Of a stretch of 64,000 bases of DNA, positions 1-9,377 are shown one piece after another. Each line of letters begins with the position of its first letter. Within the stretch, counting starts at the first letter, position 1. The notes beneath the pieces were generated by a model. The model did not search any database. It saw nothing but the letters and a program-made list of their open reading frames with translations, and was not told the origin of the DNA. Both the position numbers and the translations under genes were made by a program. Source of the stretch: Plastoroseomonas hellenica (lineage in GTDB: Bacteria; Pseudomonadota; Alphaproteobacteria; Acetobacterales; Acetobacteraceae); assembly GCF_018129085.1 (NCBI RefSeq), contig NZ_JAAGBB010000023.1, positions 1 to 64,000 on the forward strand. The letters are read 5' to 3'.

Positions 1-1787
1 ACGCCGCGATCTTCGCGGGCGTGGTCTCCGGCAGCGGCACGCTGCGCCAGGAAGGCACCGGCACCACCGTGCTGACCGGCGCCAACACCTACACCGGCGG
101 CACCACCATCACCGCCGGTACCTTGCAGCTCGGCAACGGCGGCACCACCGGCAGCATCCTCGGCAATGTCGCCAATGCCGGCACGCTGGCCTTCAACCGC
201 AGCGACACCGTGACCTTCGCGGGCGTCGTCTCCGGCACCGGCGGCGTGCGCCAGGACGGCACCGGCACCACGGTGCTGACCGGCGCCAACACCTATAGCG
301 GCCGCACCCAGGTGAATGCCGGCATCCTGCGCGCCGGCGCCACGAACACCTTCAGCCCGGCCTCCGCGGTCAATGTCGCGGCCGGCGCCGAGCTCGACCT
401 CGCCGGCTTCGACCAGACCGTCGCGGGGCTCACCAATGCCGGCCTGGTCTCGCTGCGCGGCGCGCCGGGCACCCGGCTGACGGTCGCCGGCAACTACGCG
501 GGGCAGGGCGGCATCCTGTCGCTCAACACCTTCCTCGGCGGCGACAATTCGGCCTCCGACCGGCTGGTGATCCAGGGCGGCACCGCGACCGGCGACACGC
601 GCGTCCGCATCACCAATATCGGCGGCCCCGGCGCGGAGACCACCGAAGGCATCCGGGTGGTGCAGGTCGCCAATGGCGGCACCACGACGGCGGGCGCCTT
701 CCGGCTCGACACCCGCGTCGCCGCCGGCGCCTTCGAGTACCAGCTCTTCCGCGGCGGCAGCAGCTCCAGCGACGACTGGTTCCTGCGCTCCTTCTCGCCG
801 CCCGGGACCCCGCTCTACCGTCCCGAGGTCGCGCTCTACGCGCCGATCGCGGCGATCGGTCGGCAGATGGGCCTCGCGACCCTCGGCACCCTGCATGAGC
901 GCGTCGGCGAGGAGGAGAATATCCGCGACCTCGCCGGCGGCAGCGCCTATGGCAACGGCGCCTGGGCCCGCGTCTTCGGGGAGCGCCGGCGCGACCGCTG
1001 GAACGGCACCGTCGATGCCAGCGCGGTCGGCAACCTGGTCGGGCTGCAAGCCGGCTTCGACATCCTCCGCACCCAGCCCTATGCCGGCGGCCACCGCGAC
1101 CATGTCGGCGTCTATGTCGCCTATACCGACTACAACGCACCGAACGTCTCCGGCGTCGCGCTTGCTCAGCAGCAGCGCGTTGGGCGGTTGCTGATGAGCG
1201 GCCCGGCGGTCGGTGCCTATTGGACGCATTTCGGGCCGAGCGGCTGGTATGTCGACGCGGTGTTCCAGGCCAATTGGTTCGATGTGATGGCGGCCTCCGA
1301 CACCAATGGCCGGATGCACACCAGCGGCGTCGGCTATACGGCGTCACTGGAAGCGGGCTACCCGATCCGCTTCGGCCAGGGTTGGCAGATCGAGCCGCAG
1401 GCCCAGGTTATCTGGCAGGGCGTCTCCGTGGACCGCACGCGTGACACCTTCTCGCCCGTCGATTGGGACGAAGGAACCGCGGTGACCGGCCGCCTCGGTG
1501 CGCGGCTGCAATACACGGCGCGCGACGCGCGCACGCTGTGGCAGCCCTATGCCAAGGTGAACCTGTGGCACGCCTTCTCGGGCACCGACCGGGTCAGCTT
1601 CGGCAGCGGCGCGCCGATCGACAACCGCTACGGCGACACCGCGCTCGAAGTCGGCGGCGGCGTCACCGCGCGGGTCAACCAGACCACCAGCTTCTACGCC
1701 CATGCCGATTACCGCTGGTCGCTCGACAGCGGGCGCGCCCGCCAGAACGTGGTCCAGGCGTCCGTCGGTATCCGCTTCAACTGGTAG
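1..1787 (+). CDS. Autotransporter, C-terminal part (5' end outside window)
   Basis: The frame is open to the window edge (codons begin at base 3), so the N-terminus, signal peptide and most of the passenger are missing. The visible protein starts inside tandem autotransporter-associated beta-helix repeats. The block GTGTTVLTGANTY occurs twice, near bases 57-95 and 261-299, each preceded by FAGVVSG. A linker follows, then a C-terminal beta-barrel domain of about 280 residues from around base 950, rich in alternating aromatics. The chain ends in GIRFNW; a terminal aromatic residue is the usual recognition signal of the outer-membrane BAM machinery. In this type V secretion family the barrel sits in the outer membrane and exports the passenger. 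The passenger's function cannot be judged from this fragment. A hairpin terminator follows the stop. Confidence 0.9.
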   Translation, partial: AAIFAGVVSGSGTLRQEGTGTTVLTGANTYTGGTTITAGTLQLGNGGTTGSILGNVANAGTLAFNRSDTVTFAGVVSGTGGVRQDGTGTTVLTGANTYSGRTQVNAGILRAGATNTFSPASAVNVAAGAELDLAGFDQTVAGLTNAGLVSLRGAPGTRLTVAGNYAGQGGILSLNTFLGGDNSASDRLVIQGGTATGDTRVRITNIGGPGAETTEGIRVVQVANGGTTTAGAFRLDTRVAAGAFEYQLFRGGSSSSDDWFLRSFSPPGTPLYRPEVALYAPIAAIGRQMGLATLGTLHERVGEEENIRDLAGGSAYGNGAWARVFGERRRDRWNGTVDASAVGNLVGLQAGFDILRTQPYAGGHRDHVGVYVAYTDYNAPNVSGVALAQQQRVGRLLMSGPAVGAYWTHFGPSGWYVDAVFQANWFDVMAASDTNGRMHTSGVGYTASLEAGYPIRFGQGWQIEPQAQVIWQGVSVDRTRDTFSPVDWDEGTAVTGRLGARLQYTARDARTLWQPYAKVNLWHAFSGTDRVSFGSGAPIDNRYGDTALEVGGGVTARVNQTTSFYAHADYRWSLDSGRARQNVVQASVGIRFNW

Positions 1788-1796
1788 CAGGCGATC

Positions 1797-1827
1797 GGCG
1801 AACGGCCTCCGGTGGGGGCCGTTCGCC
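1797..1827 (+). terminator. Hairpin terminator after the autotransporter
   Basis: Perfect 11-bp inverted repeat (GGCGAACGGCC at 1797-1807 and its complement at 1817-1827) with a 9-nt loop, starting 10 nt after the stop codon. There is no strong T-run, as is common in high-GC genomes. Confidence 0.6.
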
Positions 1828-1898
1828 TGGGCGGCCTCTCTTCCGCCGCCCTTCCGGTCGCATCGCTCGGACGAGCAGGCCCGGAGGAACAACGCGTC

Positions 1899-2723
1899 AT
1901 GACCGAAGCGCGCTCACTGATCTACGACCTCGGCGTCCATCGCGGCGAGGACACGGAATTCTATCTGAAGAAAGGCTTCCGCGTCGTTGCCGTCGAAGCG
2001 GATCCGGATTTTTGCCGGGCGGCGGCGGCGAAGTTCGCCGGCCCGGTCGCGGAGGGGCGGCTCGTCATCGTCAACAAGGCGATCGCTCCGCGGCGCGGCC
2101 GCATCACCTTTTTCGTGAACCAGGCCGTTCCGGTCTGGAGCACCGCGGATCCCGACTGGGCGGCGCGCAACCAGCGCCTCGGCGCCCCCTCGACGGCGAT
2201 CACCGTCGATGCCGTGCCGCTCAGCGACCTGATGGCCGAATTCGGCGAGGCCCATTACGTCAAGATCGACATCGAGGGGATGGATCGCACCGCGCTGCAA
2301 TCCATCGGGGCCACGGCGGCGCGGCCCGACTACATCTCGATCGAATCCGAGAAGGTCTCCTTCGCGAAGCTGCGCGAGGAGTTCGAGACCTTCCTCGAGC
2401 TCGGCTATGACCGCTTCAAGATCGTGCCCCAGCATCTGGTCCCGCGGCAGCATCCGCCGGATCCGCCGCTGGAAGGGAGCCGTGCCGAGCATGCCTTCAC
2501 CAAGGGCGCGAGCGGCCTCTTCGGGGAGGAGGCGCCGGGCCGCTGGATGACCGCGGATGAGGCGATCCAGACCTACAAGCGCATCTTCCTGCTCTATCAC
2601 CTCGCCGGTGACGAACCGCTCATCCGGAGCTGGATCCTGCTGAAGCTGTTGCGCAAGTTCGGCCTCGGCCGGCGCTGGTACGACACCCACGCAAAGCGCG
2701 CGGATCTCGTGGCTGAGCGGTGA
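1899..2723 (+). CDS. FkbM family SAM-dependent methyltransferase
   Basis: A 274-residue protein with the FkbM-type Rossmann methyltransferase pattern. IYDLGVHRGEDTEFYLKKGF followed by VVAVEADP forms the SAM-binding first strands, and KIDIEGMDRTAL is the family's typical D-hE-G motif. These enzymes O-methylate sugars or other small hydroxyl groups, often in glycan or natural-product assembly; the substrate cannot be told here. The start at 1899 was chosen because GGAGG at 1883-1887 is well spaced and homology begins a few residues later; an in-frame start at 1812 would overlap the upstream terminator. No signal peptide, so probably cytoplasmic. It stands alone between two surface/secreted-protein genes, so modification of a surface glycan is possible but only inferred. 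Confidence 0.85.
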   Translation: MTEARSLIYDLGVHRGEDTEFYLKKGFRVVAVEADPDFCRAAAAKFAGPVAEGRLVIVNKAIAPRRGRITFFVNQAVPVWSTADPDWAARNQRLGAPSTAITVDAVPLSDLMAEFGEAHYVKIDIEGMDRTALQSIGATAARPDYISIESEKVSFAKLREEFETFLELGYDRFKIVPQHLVPRQHPPDPPLEGSRAEHAFTKGASGLFGEEAPGRWMTADEAIQTYKRIFLLYHLAGDEPLIRSWILLKLLRKFGLGRRWYDTHAKRADLVAER

Positions 2724-2992
2724 TGGATCGGGCCGCGATCTCGGACATCATCCAAGGTCACGATTTGCTTACCAAAAATTAAACTTCAAGCAGATGTAAC
2801 GTCCGTTCCTCATTTCCGCCGGCCTGGGCGTGGCAGGGTCGGCTCGCGCCGGGTGGCCCCACGTCGCCACCCACAGCGTGTCCGTCCCCGTCCGGGGCGC
2901 GGGCTGGCCGGGGATTGCAGCATCATGACCTTCCGGAAACGCCCGCCTGCCGGTGGCGCGATGGGTCGTGCCTGCGCGGGGAGGGTTTCTTC

Positions 2993-5900
2993 ATGGTCAC
3001 GACCACGGGCGCCGCGGTCGCCGCGCCGATCCTCGACATGCTGGTCCGCGAGGGCGCGGCGTCGCGCAGCATCGACCTGACGCAGGTCTTCGGCTTTGAC
3101 GATCTCACCTTCACCGTCGAGACCTCGAATGGCGAGGTGATCAAGGACGCGCGCATCGACGCCAATGGCGTGCTGACGCTCGACTTCGATGCGCTCGGCC
3201 ATGCCGATATCCGCGTGAAGGCGACGAATGCCGCCGGCGAGGTCGCCGAGGATTATTTCCGCGTCCGCGTCGCCGGCGAGAATGCCTATACGATCGCGGT
3301 CCTGCCCGACACCCAGGACTACACCGATGCGAGCCTGACCAACGGCCCGCCCGAGACCTTCTACGCGATGACGGAATGGCTGGTCGCGAACAAGGAAGCG
3401 CACAACATCCAGTTCGTCGTGCATGTCGGTGACATCACGCAGAACAACCTCGCCTCCGAATGGGTGGTGGCGGAGCGCGCGCTGCGCACCCTCGACGGCG
3501 AAATCCCCTACTCCCTGCTGCCCGGCAACCACGACCAAGCGCTGGGCGGCAGCGCTGCCGATCACAGCTCGGTCTTCCTCGACAGCCTGTTCTCGCCGGA
3601 AAAGCAGCGCGCCACCAATCCCGGCACCTTCGGCGGTGTCTATGACCAGGAGCCGGACAGCAGCCGCAACAACTACCACACCTTCACCGCGCCGGACGGC
3701 ACCAAGTGGCTGGTGCTGTCGCTGGAATTCGGGCCGCGCGACGACGTCATTCGCTGGGCCGGCGACGTCATCGAGCAGCATCTCGACCACCGCGTCATCC
3801 TCAACTCGCATTCGCTGACGAGCTTCGCCGGCCGTCAGGACCCGCTCGCGGCACCGGTCTATGACGAAGGCGCCGGCTATGACTACGGCATGGGCCGCGA
3901 CCCGCAGGGTGCGAATGACGGCGAGACGATCCATCGCGAGCTGGTGGCGAAATATCCGAACGTCGCCTTCACCTTCTCCGGCCATATCTTCGGCGACGGC
4001 GCCGAGACCGATGTCACCACGTCGCAGCACGGCACCCAGACCTTCGAGATGCTGGTCAACTACCAGAACGGCATCTCGACCGAGATCACCGGCAATGGCG
4101 ACGAGGCGCTCGGCACCCGCGGCGGCAATGGCGCGATCCGCCTGGTCGTGATCGACCCCGAGAACGACACGGTCTCGACCGAGACCTATTTCGTCGCTCT
4201 CGGCGACTATCTCGACGGCTACCGCGTCAAGGAGGAGCTCGACCGCGAGGGGCTCACCGGGCCCTATCGCGGCCATCAGGAGGTCTTCGAGAATGTCGAC
4301 CTGTCGACGCCGGCGCTGCGCGCCCAGGCCGATGCCGGCGACGACCTGACCGCGGTGGCCGCACCCGGCGCCGACAAGGCGGCGATCCGGCTCGACGCGA
4401 CCGACTCGCTCAACCCGAAGGACGAGACGCTGACCTATCGCTGGCTCGATGCCGGCGGCCGCGAGATCGCGACCGGCGCGACGCCGACCGTCCAGCTCAG
4501 CCAGGGGCCGCATGTGCTGACCCTGGTCGCGTTCGACAGCCAGGGCCGCAGCACGAGCGATGAAGTGCGCGTCACCGTCACCGGCGATCGCACCCTGCTG
4601 GTCGAGGATTTCGATGACGGCGTGGCAGACGGCTTCGCGCGCCCGGCATCCGAGGAACTCGTGACCGTCGGCACCGCGGCGGAGTTCGGCATCCCCGCGC
4701 TGCCGGGCGGCACCGACGGCGTGCTCGAGGTGCCGGCCTTCGGCCCGACGGAATCGCTGCTGCTCAGCCCGAATCTCGGCGCGCCGGTCGGCACGCTGGT
4801 GCGCTCCTATTCGCTCGTCTTCGACATCCTGGTGCCAGCCGGGCAGGGGAGCTGGACCTCGCTCATCCAGACCGATACCGGCAATGCGAGCGACGGCGAG
4901 CTGTTCATCCGCAACAACGGCAATGGCACCGGCGGCATCGGCATCGGCGGCAACTATCCGGGCGCTTTCCAGTACGGGCAGTGGCAGCGCGTCGCCTTCA
5001 CCTTCGCCGAGCAGCCCGACGGCTCGGTCACCCTGACGAAATACATCGAGGGGGCGAAGGTCGGCAGCCAGACGGTCTCCGGCGACCGCTTCGCCCTCGA
5101 TGTCGGCCGCGGCGCGCTGCTCTTCTCCGACGAAAGTGGCGAGACGTCGAAGCTCTATGCCTCCAGCGTGCTGGTCACCGACAAGGTCTACACCGAGGCC
5201 GAGATCGCGACGCTCGGCGGTGCCAAGGCCGGTGGCATCGCGGCGATGCCGCCGACCCCGCTCTCGACCCAGTTCGATTTCTCGAACGGCTCGCTAGCGC
5301 CGAGCTTCGGCACCGCGTCGCTCGGCGCGGGCGGCGGCGGGGATCTCGGCAGCTTTCTGGTCAAGGGCACGGTCTTCTCGCGGCCGGATGGCGGCGCCGG
5401 GCTCGAAGCGCCGGAAGGCGCGCTCTATGACCAGTCCGACGCCGAGGACAACCTGCTCGTCTATGGCGAGGAGGCGGCGCTCGGCTGGAAGGACTACGTC
5501 CTCGACGCCACGCTGAAGTCGATGGACAATGACGAGATCGGCCTGGTCTTCTACTTCCAGGACATCGACAACCACTACCGCTTCACGCTGAACGGCGAGA
5601 CCAATGAGCGGAAGCTGGTCAAGGTCTCGGGTGGCGTCGAGACGGTCCTCGCCTCGGACGCGTCTGGCTACCGCTTCAACACCAATCTCGAAGCTCGGAT
5701 CGCGGTGGTCGATGGCGAGATCACGGTGCTGCTCGATGGGCGCGACGTCTTCGGCGGCCCGGTGATCGATGCGACCGATCCGCTGGAAGGCGGTACCATC
5801 GGCGTGATCTCGAGCGAGCAGCGCAGCTCGGTCTTCGACAATATCCACGTCACCGAGGTCGCGCTGACCGCGGTCGCCGGCGCTGACCAGCGCATTACCG

Positions 5901-7741
5901 ACTTTGACGGCGATGGCTCGGTGCGCGTGCTGCTCGATGCCGGCTCCAGTTTCGGCCCGGACGCGATCGTCAAATACCGCTGGAGTGTCGACGGCAAGGT
6001 GGTGGCGACCGGCGCCGAGGCCGAGATCCGGCTCAAGACCGGCACCGAGCAGGTCGCGCTGACCGTGACCGACGCCGCCGGCAAATCCGCGACGGATGTG
6101 GTCGAGATCGAGGCCGTGGCGCAGGCGGATGTGCTGCTGCGCGAGGGCTTCGGCTCGGCCCGCGCACTGCAGGACTGGACCATCGTCGATGAGGGCGAGA
6201 CCGACGGACTCGGGGCTGACGGCACCCGCTCGAACTGGGTCATCACCCGCGACGGGCTGACCCAGACCTCCGACCTGCAGAGCCGCCAGCTCACCTGGAA
6301 CGGTGCCAGCAACCCGGATCTCTGGCAGCGCGGCTGGAGTCCGCTCGGTGACGGCGTCAACGTGCTGCGCAAGGGCACCTATGCGGTCTACGACGACCCC
6401 GAGGCGGCGTCCTGGACCGACTACTCGGTCGAGATGAATGTAAAGACCGCCGACAATGACGCGCTGGGTCTGCTCTTCCACTATCAGGACGAGAACAACT
6501 ACTACAAGCTGGAGCTCGACGCCGAGGGTGTGCTGAACCGCAATCCCGGCGATCCCGCGAAGGGCAGCTTCTTCCATCTGATCCGCATGAAGGACGGTGT
6601 CGAGGAGCTGCTCGGCCAGGTGCCGCGCCGCTACGAGACCGGCGAGAGCTTCAACCTCCGGCTGGACATCGATGACGGCCGCATCCAGGCCTTCATCGAC
6701 GGCGAGGCGATCTTCTCCGGCCCCATCACCGACCATGGGCTCGAGGCCGGTACCATCGCGCTCTATTCCTGGGGCAGCGAAGGCGTCTCCTTCGACGATG
6801 TCACGGTACTGAACCTCGCCGAGGTGGTGCCGGACTTCGTCTATTCGCATGGCATGGGTCAGGATGGGCCGATCGCGACTGAAGCGCAGGTCGATGGCTT
6901 CATCGATATCGACCGCGACGCCAGGGTCGCGGGCCAGGAGGTCACGCTGGTCGAGCAGACCGGCACCTGGAACGCGATCAAGAACATCCGCTTCGACGCC
7001 GCTGCCTATGAAGCCGGCATGGACACCAACTACGTGTTCATGAACTTCGTCGATGCCCGCCTCGACTTCAGCCAGGCCGAGGAGGACCTCGCCGTCACTG
7101 TGGTCGGCCTGAAGCGTGGCACGATCAGCGGCGGCGCTGGCGATGACGCGATCACCGTCGTCGCTCACAGCAATGACGGCAATGCCGGCACCGAGATCGT
7201 CATCGACGGCCTCGGTGGCGATGACGCGATCGAGGTGACCTCGGCCAAGGCTTCGACCCTCGACAACAAGCTGCTCGCCGACAATGACGTGCGCGGCAAT
7301 GGTCGGCTCTGGAACAAGCAGTATGACGGCCACTTCACCAAGGCGGTGGTCGATGGCGGTGAGGGCGACGACGAGATCGTCGCGCGTGACGCCGTGACGC
7401 TGCAGGCCGATGGCGGCGCGGGCGATGACGCGATCGAAGGTGGGGCTGGCGATGACGTCCTCATCGGCGGCGCGGATTCGGATGTCCTGACCGGTGGCGC
7501 CGGCCGCGACCGCTTCGTCTTCGATGCCACCTCCGGCGTGGATGCGATCACCGATTTCAGGGCCGGCCGCGGGTTTGGCGACGTGATCGAGTTCCAGGGC
7601 CTGTTCGGCAGCTTCCAGGAACTGCGCGCCACGGCGCACCAGACCGCCGCAGGGGTCGTCATCGAAAGCGAGGACTTCAGCCTCCTGCTCGAAGACGTGC
7701 GCCTGTCGCGGCTCGTCGAGGATGATTTCATCTTCGGCTGA
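2993..7741 (+). CDS. Large secreted calcineurin-like phosphoesterase with PKD, LamG-like and RTX-type repeats
   Basis: A 1582-residue multidomain protein. Approximate residue order: N-terminal beta domain (1-95); metallophosphoesterase core with metal-ligand motifs PDTQ (~105), GDITQN (~145), GNHD (~178) and SGHIFGDG (~328); PKD-like domain (~446-532); LamG/concanavalin-like domain (~536-739); a second LamG-like domain (~800-955); a second PKD-like domain (~960-1042); a third LamG-like domain (~1046-1280); and glycine/aspartate-rich RTX-type repeats (GGAGDD, GGEGDD, GGADSD; ~1378-1516) ending in a RFVFDATSG-type tail. There is no N-terminal signal peptide. The RTX block plus C-terminal tail is the usual mark of type I secretion, but no ABC exporter genes lie nearby. 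The start at 2993 has GGGGAGGG about 8 nt upstream. It probably hydrolyses an extracellular phosphoester, with LamG domains binding a polysaccharide; the substrate is unknown. Confidence 0.85.
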   Translation: MVTTTGAAVAAPILDMLVREGAASRSIDLTQVFGFDDLTFTVETSNGEVIKDARIDANGVLTLDFDALGHADIRVKATNAAGEVAEDYFRVRVAGENAYTIAVLPDTQDYTDASLTNGPPETFYAMTEWLVANKEAHNIQFVVHVGDITQNNLASEWVVAERALRTLDGEIPYSLLPGNHDQALGGSAADHSSVFLDSLFSPEKQRATNPGTFGGVYDQEPDSSRNNYHTFTAPDGTKWLVLSLEFGPRDDVIRWAGDVIEQHLDHRVILNSHSLTSFAGRQDPLAAPVYDEGAGYDYGMGRDPQGANDGETIHRELVAKYPNVAFTFSGHIFGDGAETDVTTSQHGTQTFEMLVNYQNGISTEITGNGDEALGTRGGNGAIRLVVIDPENDTVSTETYFVALGDYLDGYRVKEELDREGLTGPYRGHQEVFENVDLSTPALRAQADAGDDLTAVAAPGADKAAIRLDATDSLNPKDETLTYRWLDAGGREIATGATPTVQLSQGPHVLTLVAFDSQGRSTSDEVRVTVTGDRTLLVEDFDDGVADGFARPASEELVTVGTAAEFGIPALPGGTDGVLEVPAFGPTESLLLSPNLGAPVGTLVRSYSLVFDILVPAGQGSWTSLIQTDTGNASDGELFIRNNGNGTGGIGIGGNYPGAFQYGQWQRVAFTFAEQPDGSVTLTKYIEGAKVGSQTVSGDRFALDVGRGALLFSDESGETSKLYASSVLVTDKVYTEAEIATLGGAKAGGIAAMPPTPLSTQFDFSNGSLAPSFGTASLGAGGGGDLGSFLVKGTVFSRPDGGAGLEAPEGALYDQSDAEDNLLVYGEEAALGWKDYVLDATLKSMDNDEIGLVFYFQDIDNHYRFTLNGETNERKLVKVSGGVETVLASDASGYRFNTNLEARIAVVDGEITVLLDGRDVFGGPVIDATDPLEGGTIGVISSEQRSSVFDNIHVTEVALTAVAGADQRITDFDGDGSVRVLLDAGSSFGPDAIVKYRWSVDGKVVATGAEAEIRLKTGTEQVALTVTDAAGKSATDVVEIEAVAQADVLLREGFGSARALQDWTIVDEGETDGLGADGTRSNWVITRDGLTQTSDLQSRQLTWNGASNPDLWQRGWSPLGDGVNVLRKGTYAVYDDPEAASWTDYSVEMNVKTADNDALGLLFHYQDENNYYKLELDAEGVLNRNPGDPAKGSFFHLIRMKDGVEELLGQVPRRYETGESFNLRLDIDDGRIQAFIDGEAIFSGPITDHGLEAGTIALYSWGSEGVSFDDVTVLNLAEVVPDFVYSHGMGQDGPIATEAQVDGFIDIDRDARVAGQEVTLVEQTGTWNAIKNIRFDAAAYEAGMDTNYVFMNFVDARLDFSQAEEDLAVTVVGLKRGTISGGAGDDAITVVAHSNDGNAGTEIVIDGLGGDDAIEVTSAKASTLDNKLLADNDVRGNGRLWNKQYDGHFTKAVVDGGEGDDEIVARDAVTLQADGGAGDDAIEGGAGDDVLIGGADSDVLTGGAGRDRFVFDATSGVDAITDFRAGRGFGDVIEFQGLFGSFQELRATAHQTAAGVVIESEDFSLLLEDVRLSRLVEDDFIFG

Positions 7742-7775
7742 CGCGATCGCGGCGGCGCCATCGGCGTGTGAGGCG

Positions 7776-7802
7776 AAGGGCGGCATCCTGGGTGCCGCCC
7801 TT
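7776..7802. terminator. Bidirectional hairpin between convergent genes
   Basis: Perfect 9-bp stem (AAGGGCGGC at 7776-7784, complement at 7794-7802) with a 9-nt loop, in the gap between the phosphoesterase stop (7741) and the convergent aldehyde dehydrogenase stop (7827). It could serve both directions. Confidence 0.6.
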
Positions 7803-7826
7803 CCGCATTCAGGGCCGGAGGATCAC

Positions 7827-9377
7827 TCAATCGACATAGCCGAACGCCACGCCGGGCTCGGCCGCGGTCTCCACCCAGACGCTCTTGGTCTGGGTATAGG
7901 CGAGCAGCGCCTCGCGGCCGGAGGAACGGCCGAAGCCGCTCCGCCCGAAGCCGCCGAAGGGCGAGGCGACGTTGATCGTCTTGTAGCTGTTGATCCAGAA
8001 GGTGCCGGCGCGCACTGCGGCCGCCACGCGATGCGCGCGGCCGACATCCTGCGTCCAGACCGCGCCGGCGAGGCCGTAGGGCGTCGCATTGGCCAGCGCG
8101 ACGGCCTCCTCCTCCGTGTCGAAAGGCAGCACGGCGAGGACAGGTCCGAAGATCTCCTCGCGCGCGATGGCCGCGTCCGGCGCCACGCCGTCGAGAATGG
8201 TGGGCGCGTAGAAGAAGCCGCCGGTGCCACGGAGCGCCTCGGGGCAGCCGCCGCCGGTCGCGATCCGCGCGCCGGCCGCGGCCGCCGCCGCGACCATGCC
8301 GCCGATTCTGTCGAATTGCCGGCGATTGTTGATCGGGCCGATCTGGGTCCGCGGATCGGTCGGCTGGCCGAAGGGGATCAGCGCCGCGACCTGGGCCAGC
8401 CGTTCCACGAACTCCGCATGGATGGCGCGCTCGACCAGCAGACGGGACCCCGCGACGCAGCTCTGCCCGGCACCGCCGAAGATCGCCGCCTGCGCGCCGA
8501 GCAGCGCCCGGCGAGGATCGGCATCGGCGAAGACGATATTGGCCGATTTGCCGCCAAGCTCGAGGATGCTCGGCACGATGTTGCGCGCGGTGGATGCTGC
8601 GATCTGCGCGCCGGTCTCGGCCGAGCCCACGAAGACCACGAGGCGGGTGTCGCGATGCCCGACCGCGGCGGCGCCGGCGGTCGGGCCGGCGCCGGCCAGC
8701 ACCGAGACCAGCCCGCGCGGCATGCCCGCCGCCTGGTCGGAGAGCGCGGCCAGCGCCAGCGAGGTGAGGGGCGTCAGCTCCGAGGGTTTCAGCACCACCG
8801 CATTGCCGGCTGCGATCGCCGGCGCGATCTGCCAGCCGGCGGTGAAGATCGGCGCATTCCAGGGGGTGATCTGCACCACCGTGCCGAAGGGCTCGGGGCG
8901 CGTGTAGTTCAGGTGGCTGGTCGGCACCGGGATCACGTCGCCATGCAGCTTGTCGGCCCAGCCGGCATAGTATTCGAACATCTCCGCGACCTTCGCGACC
9001 TCGCCCCTCGTGTCGCGGATCGGCTTGCCGGCGGAGAGCGTCTCCAGCTCCGCCAGCGCATCGGCATGCTGCCGCACCAGGCGCGCCACGTCCCAGATCG
9101 CGCGGCCGCGCGCGGCGGCGGTCATCGCCCACCAGGCGCGCTGCGCAGGGCCGGCCGCCGCCATCGCCGCATCGACCACCGCGGCATCCGCATCGGCGAA
9201 GCTCAGGATCACGCGGCCATCCGCAGGATTGACCAGGTCCAGCATGGCCCCGCCGCCCGGCAGGATCGCGCCGGCGACGAGGCTGCCGACCCGGCCGCCG
9301 GGCAGCAGCGCGGCCAGCAATTCAGCGATGCGGGCGGCGGCATCGGTGCGGGGGGCGCCATCGGGCATCGCGGTCAT
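7827..9377 (-). CDS. Aldehyde dehydrogenase (NAD(P)+-dependent, ALDH superfamily)
   Basis: A 516-residue protein of full ALDH length. It has the N-terminal cofactor segment FGTVVQITPWNAPIF, the general-base motif LELGGKSANIVF (Glu near residue 272) and the nucleophile motif GQSCVAGSR (Cys near residue 307), so the enzyme looks active. It oxidises an aldehyde or semialdehyde to the acid; substrate not identifiable. Its start ATG overlaps the stop of the upstream 3-hydroxyisobutyrate-type dehydrogenase by 4 nt (ATGA at 9374-9377), so the two are translationally coupled. The pair suggests sequential oxidation of a hydroxy acid or alcohol to an aldehyde and then to a carboxylate (inference). Methylmalonate-semialdehyde dehydrogenase is possible, but the sequence is closer to the general betaine/vanillin-type ALDH pattern. 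Confidence 0.88.
   Translation of the reverse strand: MTAMPDGAPRTDAAARIAELLAALLPGGRVGSLVAGAILPGGGAMLDLVNPADGRVILSFADADAAVVDAAMAAAGPAQRAWWAMTAAARGRAIWDVARLVRQHADALAELETLSAGKPIRDTRGEVAKVAEMFEYYAGWADKLHGDVIPVPTSHLNYTRPEPFGTVVQITPWNAPIFTAGWQIAPAIAAGNAVVLKPSELTPLTSLALAALSDQAAGMPRGLVSVLAGAGPTAGAAAVGHRDTRLVVFVGSAETGAQIAASTARNIVPSILELGGKSANIVFADADPRRALLGAQAAIFGGAGQSCVAGSRLLVERAIHAEFVERLAQVAALIPFGQPTDPRTQIGPINNRRQFDRIGGMVAAAAAAGARIATGGGCPEALRGTGGFFYAPTILDGVAPDAAIAREEIFGPVLAVLPFDTEEEAVALANATPYGLAGAVWTQDVGRAHRVAAAVRAGTFWINSYKTINVASPFGGFGRSGFGRSSGREALLAYTQTKSVWVETAAEPGVAFGYVD

Noticed and set aside
57-300. Repeated DNA blocks considered as a CRISPR or tandem satellite
   Set aside because: They encode autotransporter-associated beta-helix repeats in frame.
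5294-7786. 830-codon minus-strand open frame
   Set aside because: Shadow of the phosphoesterase gene; no motif and no ribosome site.
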